Of a DNA stretch of 64,000 nt, positions 22,916 through 34,418 are shown piece by piece. The notes beneath the pieces are model-generated. The model saw only the letters and a program-made list of their open reading frames with translations. It searched no databases and was not told the DNA's origin. Numbering within the stretch: position 1 is the stretch's first letter; the number at the start of each line of letters is the position of its first letter. This stretch comes from Anisodus tanguticus (lineage: Eukaryota > Streptophyta > Magnoliopsida > Solanales > Solanaceae), in assembly GCA_034509755.1 (NCBI GenBank), contig CM067557.1:14864001-14928000 (forward strand). Direction: 5' to 3'. Made by a program: the position numbers and the translations under genes.

Positions 22916-23177
22916 GACAATGAATCTTAAATAATTCCGCCGAAGATGAATACTGAACTTTTTTCATCTCAAGAGTTATGGGAATGAAATTCTTGATGTT
23001 GTTAAGTGCAACAGCATGATGAAATTTAGGTTGTTCAGCCGTTGAAAATTGAGAAGAAGAGAGGAAGTAGACTGCCGAGAAGTCGAAGAAAGAAGGAGGA
23101 GGACGACAGAAAAAGGGGCGGGATGTTGAGGGGGGGGCTGGGGAGAAAAAGTTAGGGTTTGACTTCTGATACCATAA

Positions 23178-23352
23178 TGAAATATGTTCCCTTCCTTTCA
23201 TTGATTATTGTGTACAATATATATAGAGTTACATAATTATTTACATGGATACAAACTAGGTGAACTAATCTTCCTAACTACAATCGAAATATAAATTAAC
23301 CTAATATAAAAGATATACAAAGATACGAGAATATTCTGAAAATATTGTATCA
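23178..23352 (-). repeat. E3 5' LTR with adjacent primer site
   Basis: A short 175-bp LTR. On the minus strand it starts TGATACAATATTTTC and ends in ...TTTCA. Three bases further in is TGGTATCAGAAG (plus-strand 23163-23174), which resembles the initiator methionine tRNA primer site TGGTATCAGAGC. Confidence 0.88.
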
Positions 23353-23357
23353 AATTC

Positions 23358-24822
23358 AATAAGAGGAATTTCATCTATTGATAGGGTAAGCAATTCGTTA
23401 TAAGATGATTATAGTAAAGTTTTATGATAAACATTAATTGCTGACCTGGATAAAATGGTAATTGTTCAGTTATTACAACTTAAATTATACTAATAATGTA
23501 AAAAATATTTATATGGTCACATATCACTATATTAGACTTAAATCCGTCTCATAAATGTGACTACTAATCAGATACAATAAATAAGTGCATCCCGTTGTGA
23601 AAGCAGAATTTTCACTTAGAATTTTTTAAAAAAAAAGAATACTTGAAGAAACTTAAGATTCAACATCTAATATAAGTAACCTTATATATATATATAATAT
23701 AATTTCTCTAAAAATATTTTTTGAGTGAACCCTCTATTTCAACAATTGCAATCCCTCATTTAGCAAAGTCATCCAATATTATTTCTACTATGAGTTTAAG
23801 TTTAATATATTATAAAGTATTTACACAATTAAGTTGTGTAAAGGACAATTACAGATAATCCTTTATAATAATTACTATTAATTAGTGATATGTGAAATGG
23901 TAAGTAGTTTAATAACGTCAATTATTCCTTTTCCAATACTTTATTCTTCTTGTATATATTTTTATTGCTTGACGCAATATATACGTGCAACGCATGCACA
24001 CTAGAACAAGTAAGTTAAAGGGAAAATTAATTTGGGTGTCTGGGCATTTAGTTTGCCAATTTTAGCCAACTAATCACTTTTTATCCAGATGTACATTCTA
24101 TTTTCACAAAATAAACCTAGCAGCCGCTATTCTTATACCATATTTTCTGTCTTCCTCTATCTTCATTCTCCGCCTCTCTGATGCTTCTTCTCCATCAAAA
24201 AAATATTCTAATAAAAATGGCAACTTATGGCAGTCTCCTTCATTGTTTTTTTTTCTTTTTATTTCTTTTATCTCTCCATCTGAATCTTCCCCTATTCCTC
24301 AGTTTTTTTAAAAAAAATCAATTTTAAGTCAATTTCCCCCTAAATTCTCATGAAAAATTGGATTAGTTTCTTTCTAAAATATGATAGAACGATAGTTGAA
24401 TATGTATGAGAGATTAAATAGTGAAGAGTTGAAGGTGGTAACAGTGGTGGACTGAAGGTTAGGAGGCGATAGTGATTTAGTTAAACTTTATTGTTTGTGT
24501 TGTCGTCTTCTTCTATTTTGTTATTTTCTCAATGTAAAATAAATGTATCACCTGTGTATAATGAATGTATCACCTGAATAAAATTAAAGCAAAAGTTCCC
24601 CACGGCTAAATATGTTTTGAGAGGAAATTTTGAGCCCCAAGGGAATACATTCTTATACACATCCTATACATTATACATATAGTGTATAAGAATATATATA
24701 ATATATATGTAATGTATAATTGTGTATGAGGATATATATACAAGAAGTTGAACAACTTATATATAGTTATACATAACAAATACATTATCTACAAACTAGA
24801 TGTGTGCGATGTATATATTGTA
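23358..24822. other. AT-rich intergenic DNA
   Basis: No gene is seen. About 23745-23890 resembles 25645-25770 ('atttctactatgagtttaagttt' type sequence and a shared 'aattacag'/'aattatat' block), so it belongs to a repeated local segment. A purine/pyrimidine-alternating TATACA-rich stretch fills about 24640-24815. Confidence 0.5.
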
Positions 24823-24955
24823 GGGACTTAGTAGCTTAGTTGATTGACTACCTGAATTTTCACCTTATTAGTGAGGGTTCGAATCCCCACATTGTAGTCT
24901 CCTCCCCATATCCCCTTCTCTTACCCCTATGTAATAAATTTTTTGAAAAAAAAAA
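24823..24955 (+). mobile_element. tRNA-derived SINE with poly-A tail
   Basis: It has a tRNA-like head: an A-box-like TAGCTTAGTTGATT near 24831 and a B box GGTTCGAATCC near 24878-24888. A C-rich body follows, ending in an A-run (about 24946-24955). No convincing target duplication was found, and I do not name the family. Confidence 0.7.
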
Positions 24956-25014
24956 GTATAGGGTTATTTTCTCTGAGTTAATATGTACCAATAGTGTAAG
25001 AAACATTTTGGATT

Positions 25015-26215
25015 ACTCAAACTCTTCCGCTATTTGCAGACCAGATTAGGTAGCCCTTGCTTCCTTCAACGGGCTCATCGATTAAACTCATTCAGATATG
25101 GCGAATGTAACAATCTTGGGTCATTTGCACTTCTGTAGCTATTTTGTGTTGGTCTTTAATTTTTGTCCTTCAACACAAATACCTTTTTCGTGCTTCATAT
25201 ATTTATATTTTCGCATCATAATATCCCACAAGTTATGCCGGATTTCTTAAAGAGTTTATGCCCTGCTAGGCATAAATTCGATTTTGAAGGACAAAAATTA
25301 AAGACCAGCCAATTTGAAGAGAGAAAAAATTAAAGACCACCCTGTATGAAGGAAAACCCGTGCAATTTCTTCAACAATCACCCTCCACAAAGTGGATTAA
25401 ACCCCTTGCGCGGCCTGCTCCTTAGCTCTGCCTGACTAAAGCAGCCCTTATATCTGATTTGTACTACCGAGGGATGTGGTGGGTTAGAAGTTAGATGTGA
25501 TTTCTCCGCCCTTAATCCTAAAAAAAAATCATGGAATTTGCTGTTTTGACACTGCCATTTTAACATGTACCAACCTATTCAATATTTTTGCACATATATC
25601 GTACAAGATTGGGCCTCAACAAGTGCATCTCCAGGCTCTAGCTACATCTTTGGGGAAATTCATCGAATGTTATTTCTGCTATGCGTTTAAGTTTTATATA
25701 TTTGTGACATATTACATAATTAGGTTACTTAAAAGATAATTATATATAGCTCTTTATAATGCATTGATTTGTGACATTTAAAATGAAAATAACTAAGTTA
25801 AAATGCACCGTCAGTGCTTATTACTCAAACTCTTCCGCTATTTGTAGACCAGATCAGATAGGCCTCTTAATGGGCCATGGATTAAACTCGTTTAGATATG
25901 GGCCAATCTAACAAAGTGGATGAAACCCATGTATCGAGCCCATGATCGGCCTGCTCGTTATCTCTCCCTTTATGTGAATCCTTCTATAGTGGGTTATTGG
26001 CACTTATGCTCCTATTTTGTGCTGGTATTTAATTTTTAACCCTCATAATAAATAATTTTTTTGCGGAACATAAATTTGTATCTTCGTATTATAATATTCC
26101 ACAAGTTATGTTATGTGCCCTTATAGAACTTATGTCCCGCTAGCCATAAATTTGATTGCTACGGCCAAAAATTAAAGATCAACCCATTTAAACGGAAAAC
26201 CGTGCAATTTCTTCT
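25015..26215. repeat. Diverged tandem duplication of about 0.8 kb
   Basis: 25015-25380 and 25826-26215 are two copies of one segment. Shared blocks include 'actcttccgctatttg', 'ttagatatgg'-type sequence, 'ccacaagttatg' and 'aaaccgtgcaatttctt'. Within each copy 'tctttaatttttg' pairs with a later 'caaaaattaaagac', so the duplicated segment contains a foldback element. The offset is about 0.81 kb at the left and 0.86 kb further right. A 62-codon frame across it is not a gene. Confidence 0.7.
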
Positions 26216-26778
26216 TCTATAGTTTGCGTTACATTTTGAAATTGTTTCATCAGTAAGTTATTCCTACACTCATTTAATTCGAATAAACTAAATAATATGT
26301 TACGGATATTTTCTCATGCAATTACATATTTTAACCAAAACATCCCTAGCATATATTGTCATATCTGATAATCCCACCAATACGTAGGCGAATGATAAAT
26401 CTTCGTAATCGATATGAAATATTCCTTCTGTAAAGAAAAAAAGATATGAAAAATTCCCGACAATGAGATCCTATATGATAGGCCTTTGTACCTTGTGTGT
26501 GGATCATGATTCTTTTTTCTGAATCTTCAATTAAAAATGAGTGCTCACTTTTTCCCCATTTGTAGGTTTTAAATGCCCATTGTCAAATAAAAATAAAAAT
26601 AAGGATATTAATAATACATGAACAAGAAAACTTTACAAATATGTAGGGCTGGCCAGTGGGCCGGGACAGCCCGACCCCGACCCGAGCCCGCCCCGGTCCT
26701 GCCCCGACCCCGCCAAAAAAAAAAAAAAAAAAAATTACGGGGGCGGGACTCGAACTCGGGACGGGACGAGGTCTCGTC

Positions 26779-26883
26779 CCGCGAGACCCGAGCCCGCCCC
26801 AGGCCCGCGAGACCCGAGCCCGCCCCAGGCCCGCGAGACCCGAGCCCGCCCCCAGTGCCCGCGAGACCCGAGCCCGCCCCGAG
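26779..26883. repeat. GC-rich tandem repeat in the hAT2 left end (about 27-bp units)
   Basis: Four units of the form 'gcgagacccgagcccgcccc' plus spacer. They belong to the subterminal region where hAT transposases usually bind. Long open frames on both strands here are only a by-product of the repeat. Confidence 0.8.
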
Positions 26884-27671
26884 CCCGCCCCGACCCCGAC
26901 CCCGACCCGCCCTTTGCTAAAATGACCGTTGCACCAACGGCCATTTTAGATTATGGTCATGTTGGCAACGGCCATTTTAGCCCCCCTCCCCCAACCCCCT
27001 ACTCCTTAATATTTATTTTTAACCCATAAGTTATTATATTTACACTTTAACCCAATTTTTCAACTATAAATAACTCATTTTCTCTTCATCTTTCTCACAA
27101 ATCTTCCTACAATCTCTCTAATTTCTCAATATATCTCTCTACAATTCTACATTGTTTGCTAAATATTCAATTTTATTTATTCATTTGGGAATTGGTAGTG
27201 AAGTTGGCAACTAGCTTGAGGATCTTCCATCGAGCAAAGTTTCAATTTTCAACCTCTCGATTACACGTCGACGTTACGTCGGCGTTTGGTACATTCGTTC
27301 CTTCATTAAATTATTATTGTCTGTTTATTTAGTTTAGATCACTTAATTTTATTGTCTTTAATTATTTATTTATTATCATAATTAAAATGGAAGGATTAAA
27401 AGGTATGTTTAAGGGTAAAGGTAAGGGTGCTTCTTCTAGTAGGGGCAACCAGGGCAAGGGTACTTCTTTTAGTCATCTTATTCCTACACAGATGATTTTG
27501 TTGATACTCAACATTTTCCTACAATACCATTAGATTTAGACCAGGAGCTATTTTCTCGGAACTCAAGAAGACTTTAATTTAGACGATGATCTAGATGATA
27601 TACCCACTAATGTTGATGACAACACACCCACTAGTGCACCTTCAACCGAAATACCTCCTATTCCCCCTAGT

Positions 27672-27821
27672 ATGAGACGAGGTCCAAAGAAACGACCATT
27701 AAAATCGGATGCATGGACATTTTTTGATAGGGACGTAGAGAATCAAGTAGCCATATGTAAAATTTGTAAAAATGTTTTAAAATTTAAAACCGGAAAAGGT
27801 CACGGTGGGATGGGGGTTTAA
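27672..27821 (+). pseudogene. hAT2 BED zinc finger, frameshifted
   Basis: The frame gives KRPLKSDAWTFFDRD and ICKICKNVLKFKTGKGHGG, a BED-type DNA-binding finger (aromatic WxxF and CxxC). The frame then ends at TAA (27819-27821). One frame over, the text continues as LIRHVVSAHPNRYAQ with the expected His pair, so a single-base-scale shift broke the finger near 27805. It is the N-terminal part of the transposase. Confidence 0.82.
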
Positions 27822-28331
27822 TTAGACACGTAGTAAGTGCTCATCCAAATAGGTATGCCCAATACCAGGCTTCAAAACCGGGTGCGCAAACGCCCGCTCC
27901 ATCGTGACAAGGTTCACATACTAATATTGTCCCGACCAAGTACAAGGTCAAATTAACCCTATGACGGGGGGAATTGTAGGCCCTAAATACAATAAACATA
28001 GAGATAGGGAAGCAATATCAAAATTAGTTGTTGTGGAGGGTTTGCCTTTTTCATTTCCTTCATCTCCGGTTTTATTCATTACATTAGAGATATATATAAT
28101 CCTCGCTTTTAACGGTTTTCCTAGATCAACTCGTTAAGAGAGATGTATTTAAATTCAAGCATGAATATCAACAATATTTACATTTTTCATTATATCATTT
28201 TAATGGCAAAGTATCCATCACGTCCGATATAGGTCGTAGTACTAACGGCCATGATTATTTAACCGTAACTTGTCATTGGATAGATTATAAATGGTCTATG
28301 CAAAAACGTATTTTAGCGTATAGATATATAG

Positions 28332-29068
28332 ATGATAGGCACACCGGTACTTTTATTGCGTAAAAATATTTATCAAGTGTGCGATTATTACGGAATTACC
28401 GATAAAATTATGACTATTACATTAGATAACGCTTCTAGTAACAATTACGCAATTACAATTTTAAAAAATAGTTTAACTCCGTCTTTTCCGGACCATTTTC
28501 ATATAAAATGCGCGTGCCATATATATAACTTAATTGTAAAGGATGGTCTATCACTTTTTGAAGACATTCTTAGTAAAATACAATTTGCTATAAACTTTAT
28601 TTTTAAAAGTAATAAAGTACAACGTAGAAAAGAATATAAAAAAAATTGTCATGATTGTGGACTACCTTTTAGAAAAATTCCACAAGAAGTATCCACTAGG
28701 TGGAATTCTTTATACGAGCAACTACTTGTTGCTTATGACTATAAATTACCTATAACTTTATTTTTTAACTCTCATAATAAAAAGCCAAATTTGATATGAT
28801 TTTAGATAGTGATTGGGAAAAAATTTCCGAACTTATTGTATTTTTAGAGAATTTTTTTCAAGCAACAAAAGAATTTTTCGGTATATATTATCCTACTATT
28901 TCAACTATGTTATTTTATATAACTCTAATATTTTTATTACTTAGTGAATATATGGAAAAACCAAATTATAAGGCGGCTATTAAAAAAATGTTTCTCAAAA
29001 TAAAAAAATATTTTATTCCTATTCCCTCTATTTATATTATTGGTTCTCGTATTAAATCCTACTATTAA
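28332..29068 (+). pseudogene. hAT2 transposase catalytic region, frameshifted
   Basis: Frame 28332-28799 has hAT core features: TLDNASSNNYA (a catalytic Asp region), HIKCACHIYNLIVKDGL (the CxxH pattern) and VSTRWNSLYEQL (the Arg-Trp motif). A stop at 28797-28799 is followed at once by frame 28796-29068 with the next conserved piece (WEKISELIVFLENFFQATKEF). The two frames overlap by four bases, so a -1 type shift near 28795 separates them. Confidence 0.85.
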
Positions 29069-29308
29069 AATAGACGGTACTAAATCACTAATTGAAACTA
29101 TTTACGATTGTATAGAAGTACTACCACCTCCAAGTCCCAAAAATCTAAATCACCCACCACCTATTGAACAAACTAAAGAAGAAGTATTGTCTAGCGTAGA
29201 ACACCAATGCAAAAATATATATAGATTTTATCAACAAGAAAATGCTAGTAACTTACCAACTTCCATACCATCTTCTTCATCTTCAATACAACCTCACAAA
29301 AGACATCT

Positions 29309-29830
29309 TTGTTTCGCGCTAATATTGAAAGCCTCGTAAATAGAATGTGCGGTCGTACCTCTACTACTAACCAAATTAGCGAGTTGGATATTTTTGTTTT
29401 GCGGTTTCTGTACCGTATCAAGAAGTTATCAATGAAGATGGACATGAAGACTTGTCCGAAATATCGGAGGGGGAATGAGAAGACCTTTCCGACACTTTCA
29501 ATGATGGCTCGAGATGTTTTGAACATTCAAGCATCGTCAACTCGCGTCGAAAGCGCTTTTTCTCGCAGCGTATATCAAATAGGAGACCACAGACACTCAT
29601 TAGCCGGAGACAAATTGGAAATTGCGTATTATTCGAGAGATTGGATACGAGCGGAGCGGAGAAGGTGCGGTCAACCGGAGATCAACGAAGAAGATGATGA
29701 AAACTACAACGAAATCTTAACCGAAGGTAGTGGAAGCGACGTGGATCAATTTGACCAACAAATACCAATTCCAACCGAAGAACCACATGAAATCATCAAG
29801 CAATTAGAACAGGTTTTTTTGAGAATGTAA
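29309..29830 (+). pseudogene. hAT2 transposase C-terminal dimerisation domain
   Basis: It contains NEKTFPTLSMMARDVLNIQ, SSTRVESAFSR and YYSRDWIRAERRRC, then an acidic tail (EINEEDDENYNEI). This is the hATC domain, closely related to hAT1 5569-5982. The usual FS-x-x-G/A motif after the ESAF block is altered here. The frame is open for 173 codons up to the natural stop at 29830. Confidence 0.88.
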
Positions 29831-30247
29831 TTTTTTTAATTGTAATTTTATTATGTAATTTGTAACTTTTGGACAACACCACAAAGTTGCAATTTAGATT
29901 TTAGACAATTGTATTTGTATTACAAAAAAATCATATGTCTATTAAATAATATAAGAGGCACAAAAACAGCCTTGGGATGTTTTTATTACACTATCTTGTT
30001 TTGTTTATTGAGTTTTTTTTATACATATGTTATTTTAAAAAAAACCCGCCGTATCCCGACCCCGCCCCGACCCGAGCCCGACGGGATCGGGATCGGGACG
30101 GGACTTGCTCCAGTCCCGCCAGACCCGACCCCGCCAGAGACCGCCAGACCCGACCCCGCCCCTTCTCCCGTCCCGCCCCGACCCCGACACCGCCAGACCC
30201 GGCCCGCCAGACCCGAGCCCGGCCCACTGGCCACTCCTACAAATATG

Positions 30248-32402
30248 TGTATAAGGTAATAAATATTTTAAATTATATACAAATATTTCATGCACTATTT
30301 AACTATTCAAAAGAAATAAATTTTGCACTATTATCCCTTGAATTATTAATTCTTATATTACAATCTATGCATTGTTAATGTGCATTATAATTCCTGCATT
30401 ACTAATCTCTACTTAACTTGTCTCTAAACCAAACGACCCTATATTCTTATTAAACATTTATCTCACATAGTAACTTATATGAGTATTATTTTTTTGTTGA
30501 AGTAGAAAAAATGACCAAACTATATATATATATATATAAATATACCCTAAACATCACTTATAATTTCATGACCATATATTTAAAGGAACTTTAATTAGTT
30601 AACAGTCTATTCTCTGCTCATGGTGCTTTAATTTGTTGAGAGTTCAAATATATGCCATTTGTAAAACAACATTTACTTCCACTAACCTTTTCTTCACAGT
30701 TGAAAATGAAGCAAAGCCATGAATATTATCACAAGAAAATGGAGAAAATGTTGATAAGGGTATTGAAAACAGAGGCATTGGACAAGACAGGCTCTTTCTC
30801 TATGGCCTCTCAAATCCATATCCTAGATAAGATAAGACCCCACAATATTTTTAATATCCATAATATATATTTCATATTTATATATTTTTTTTTCATTTTC
30901 CAACACAAAACCAATTATATAGCCCATACCCTTGGCCAATTCTTCTCTAGCTATCCTTTTATCTTTAACACTGACATTTGTCACCATGGATTATGGATAT
31001 AATTGTCCTTTCTATTAAGAAAAACAGAGTATAATAACGACTGTTTTTTTCATAAAATAGATACTTTAATAACATTGGTAGAATATTTCGGGACACCCTT
31101 AACCTTGACACGTTCTATTCAGTGCGTATATTAATTATTTTTTGTTCTGATTACCCTTGAGAATTTGATAGTTTGATAGTTTGACTTTTCTAGATGTCAA
31201 CATGACAAAGAATATGAATACATGATCTTATAGGCATTTGAGATTGATTTTTTTTTTAAAAAAAATCATCTTCTAAGTGAAATATTTTTTAGTTATTAAT
31301 TGTTACGTAATCATATACGATAGAAAGAGAAGGATATTTAATCGGATTGAAACCATATTTACGTGTTGCATTCACTATACTGCAAGTCTAATTACTAGTT
31401 GATATAAATCTAATGTGAATTCTGCCAAAATTATATCCTAGTAAGATTGTCAATTTGGTAAATGGGTAATTAATAATTAACATATGATAGCACCATCAGT
31501 GGGATTTGGGATGTATATGGCAATCTTCAAAATGTTAGAAATTGATACGAAATAAAAGTACATAGATGAAAATGGAAAACTGATTTTAATACTTTAAGAA
31601 AATGCAAAACATTAATCTTCAAAGCCTAGTCTTTTAATTTAATCTTAGCAGCTTGACTTTTTTTTTTTTAAATTAATTTAGAAAAACAATTTTGGGAAAA
31701 GTTCTTGTGTTTATTTAGTTAATACTAGAAACATATTTGTGTTACCTTCATATTTTGAAATCAAAACCTATTTGTTGTAAACAAAGTTTTCGGTGATATT
31801 CGAGAAAGCTTTGTAAATAGGATCAACAGGTAAGGACAGTCAAACACTATAAAATGGACTATATAAATTGAATAAAAATTGATTTTATAGAAGCAGATAT
31901 TTGACTGCAAAGATAGTAAAATACTTAAATAATTATGTCTAAATTGGAGGCAAATATCTTTTATTCCTTTTGAAAAAATCGTTAGCCACGCCCACGGGAC
32001 CTGATTATTCTATTTCCAGTTTCCAAATTAATAAAAAGAAACAACCATTCTAGAATTAGGATCCGTTTGACCATGAGAATTTTTATTTTTTTCTAGATTT
32101 TTTTTACTTTATTTAAAAATTAGTGTTTGACTATGAAAGTTCTAAATACAACTGAAGTTATATTTGAATTCGAAAATCATCTAAAATCATTTATTTTTAC
32201 TTTTTTCGCTTTTAGTATATTTAAACAACTAAATATTCTTTGCAAAAATTATAACCAAACACAAATCCATCTTCAATTCCAATTTCAAAATTCCAAATAA
32301 AGTGAGGATTGTATCCTCACCATCCTCCAACACACCTCATCTTCACCAGACCTCTCGTAACTAGCATCTCCACCACCCCCACATCTCATAGTATATATTT
32401 AG
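30248..32402. other. AT-rich intergenic DNA with a few motifs
   Basis: No supported gene. The end of an old MITE (TIR-like 'aaccaaacgaccc' at 30436-30448) lies right after hAT2. A (TA)n run is at about 30521-30538. A 116-codon frame at 30652-31002 shows no family motif. Sequence near 32060-32290 has a degraded foldback ('ccgtttgaccatgag' and 'accaaacacaaatcc'). Confidence 0.5.
30826..30941 (+). promoter_or_regulatory. Clustered GATA and CCAAT motifs
   Basis: Two overlapping GATAAG boxes (30826-30836) are followed by CCAAT at 30911-30915 and GGCCAAT at 30935-30941. This combination is common in light-responsive leaf promoters. No coding sequence follows nearby: TPT starts 3.5 kb downstream, with 1.7 kb of inserted transposon DNA between. 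Function is unproven. Confidence 0.3.
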
Positions 32403-34091
32403 TAGGCGTTTGGACTAGGGGTGGCCAGTGGGCCGGGCCGGGGCGGGCAGGGACCAATCCCGGCGGGACGGGGGAGGGTCGGGACGCGGGCTCAGGCGGG
32501 TCAAGATTGGCGGGACGGGAAGAGGCCCCATCCCGTCCCAAGTCCCGCCGGAAGGGGGGCCGGGATTTGGCGGGACGGGACGAGATGGGACGGGTCGGGT
32601 CGCGGGATTAGGGTTTTTTTTAAAAAAAAAAAGAATTTCAACACTGAAATTGACATTCACACCTACATTACCACGAAATTTTGACGTTTAAATCTATTGT
32701 ATATCGTGAGATATTTCCTAAGAAAAGGAAAAATTAGAAACCGATTTGGGAGAAAACACAAATTGATTGAGAAAACGGTGGTTTTCCTAAAAATTGGCGG
32801 AGATCCAAAAAAATGGATAAAACGGACATCCGAGCGCATAGTTATGACCATTTAAAGTTGCACCTATTTACAACTACTTTCTCTCCCTACATTTTATGTC
32901 AATGCTTCTGTGATATATAATTAAGTTCATGCCGCATTCGACTTCCATAAAAGCTTCATAGATTGATTTCAATCTTGCCACTCAAAGACAAATGTACCAT
33001 TAAATGTCAATAAGGCTTCATAAATTGGCACTCATAACACATCTCATGTTGCTACTTTATTTGTTCATACTATGATTATTGCATGATATTATGTAAACAA
33101 TTCTTACATGCTATTCAAGTTTTCCGAGTCCTCGTAAGCTCTACGAACAAATATCTACATTATATAAATGATAGCAATACTGGAGTCAATAATTTAACTT
33201 AAAAGAATTGACAAGTTCACTATTCACAATTTACAGCTTATGAGATGGTAGGAAGTTTTGTAAGAAAAATGAAAAGAAAATGAGGTATTTATAAATATAC
33301 TAACTTAGGGGTTAAAATAAATATAAGGGGGTTGGCATGGCGGGCTCGGGTTGGGGCGGGGCGGGATTGGGACGGGCGGGACAATCCCAGGTCCCGTCCC
33401 GAGTTCGAACCCCGACATCGATAATTTTTTATGGGGGACCGGTCGGGTCGGGATCGAGCCGATCCAGCCCACTTGACAACCCTAGTTTTGACATGCGATT
33501 TCATCTTATGATTTAATCTCAGCGTTTGGACATGTGATTTCATCTCATGATTTTATCTCATGAGATGAAATCCCAAATCATCCAAAAAGACATGATTTGA
33601 GATTTCAATTTTTTAAAATATAAAAGTTGACCTATAAGTTTATATTTTATAAATATAAATTCATAAATTGGTAGATATATTTATCAATCATGTTATCAAC
33701 TATTTATATAAAATATTAAAAGATCTACAGGTTGGTAGTATATTTATAATTAATTTACTCTTACCAACCATGTGAGAGGATTATATTAAAGAGTAATTAC
33801 AGTACTACTCATGTTCAATTTTCCATTTTATTGAATTAAAATTTGAGCAATTGATGTTGTATTTTTTAGAAAGGGCTTTTAGTAGCGTATTAATTTTGTT
33901 TTGAACTATGACTTGTTCATTTGGTAAGATTGTATAAGAATTGAGAAAGTTTTAATCGTTTTCACACCTTGTGGAGTTTTTATGTCTATAAGAAAAAATA
34001 TAATTTCAAATTGCATGTCAAAACAAAACTTCAACTTTGAATCATCACGATTTCATCTCATAATTTCAAATCATGTCCAAACAACTCTTTA
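32403..34091. mobile_element. Foldback MITE split by hAT3
   Basis: The left end 'taggcgtttggac' (32403-32415) continues after hAT3 as 'gttttgacatgcgatttcatc' (from 33485). The right end 'aaatcatgtccaaacaac' (to about 34088) is its inverted partner. Between them is the palindrome 'tttatctcatgagatgaaat'. Removing hAT3 gives about 610 bp. The superfamily is not certain. Confidence 0.65.
32416..33484 (-). mobile_element. hAT3: 1.07-kb non-autonomous hAT relative
   Basis: The ends are TAGGGGTGGCCAGTGGGCC (left) and ...CACTTGACAACCCTA (right), with GC-rich subterminal arrays as in hAT1 and hAT2. The 8-bp flanks GTTTGGAC (32408-32415) and GTTTTGAC (33485-33492) differ at one base. The interior matches the hAT2 5' leader in reverse (compare 'aaatacctcattttctttt'), so it lies on the minus strand. 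No transposase motif is left. Several GC-rich frames here are not genes. Confidence 0.85.
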
Positions 34092-34418
34092 AATTATATA
34101 CAAACACTTTTACAATTACTTAGTAGTAGTAACAAACACAGAAAAATAAGTAAAACTATTCACTTATTTTCTTAAAAAATATTTTCCGGAAAAACATTTT
34201 CACACGCCCATAATAATATTCCCTTGTGTCATAAAAAAAGAAGAAGAAGTTATTGGAAAATGCTATAGTATATTTTAGCAAAAAGACAAATAAATGGAAA
34301 TAATACGAACCGCTCATTCGTCACCTGAAAAACACCACCTTCATGTTTAACAGCTCCTTTTCTCTTGCAAACTCTGTACATTATTCACAAGCACTCACTA
34401 TTCTCTCTCGCACTGTCA
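34092..34418 (+). promoter_or_regulatory. Proximal promoter and 5' leader of TPT
   Basis: 327 bp separate the MITE end from the TPT start codon. A weak TATA-like 'tatagtatatttta' lies at about 34264-34277. The leader is CT-rich (ctattctctctcgcactgtca) right before the ATG, as is common in plastid protein genes. The transcription start cannot be placed from sequence. Confidence 0.4.

Larger units (their letters stand above)
11963..23352 (-). mobile_element. Ty1-copia element E3 (minus strand), split by E2
   Basis: A copia element reading right to left. It has a 175-bp 5' LTR at 23178-23352, a primer site, gag, protease, integrase, reverse transcriptase and RNase H in copia order, then a 3' LTR. 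The 3' LTR is cut in two by E2. The outer flanks carry a perfect 5-bp target duplication AATTC at 11958-11962 and 23353-23357. Without E2 the element is about 4.8 kb. Every coding section is broken by frameshifts or stops. Confidence 0.88.
26644..30239 (+). mobile_element. hAT2: 3.6-kb hAT transposon with broken transposase
   Basis: The left end is TAGGGCTGGCCAGTGGGCC, and the reverse complement of the right end is TAGGAGTGGCCAGTGGGCC. The 8-bp target duplication CAAATATG is perfect at 26636-26643 and 30240-30247. GC-rich subterminal arrays (CCCGACCC and CCCGAGCC units) lie inside both ends, which is striking in this AT-rich setting. The transposase between 27672 and 29830 is in several frames. 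This is the longest member of the family that also includes hAT1 and hAT3. Confidence 0.93.

Noticed and set aside
24831..24890. A tRNA gene
   Set aside because: A- and B-box motifs are present, but no cloverleaf or acceptor stem could be folded and an A-tail follows; it is a SINE.
30652..31002. A 116-codon frame as a possible gene
   Set aside because: No motif, and poly-Phe/Ile content as in AT-rich DNA. Only the promoter-like motifs here are noted.
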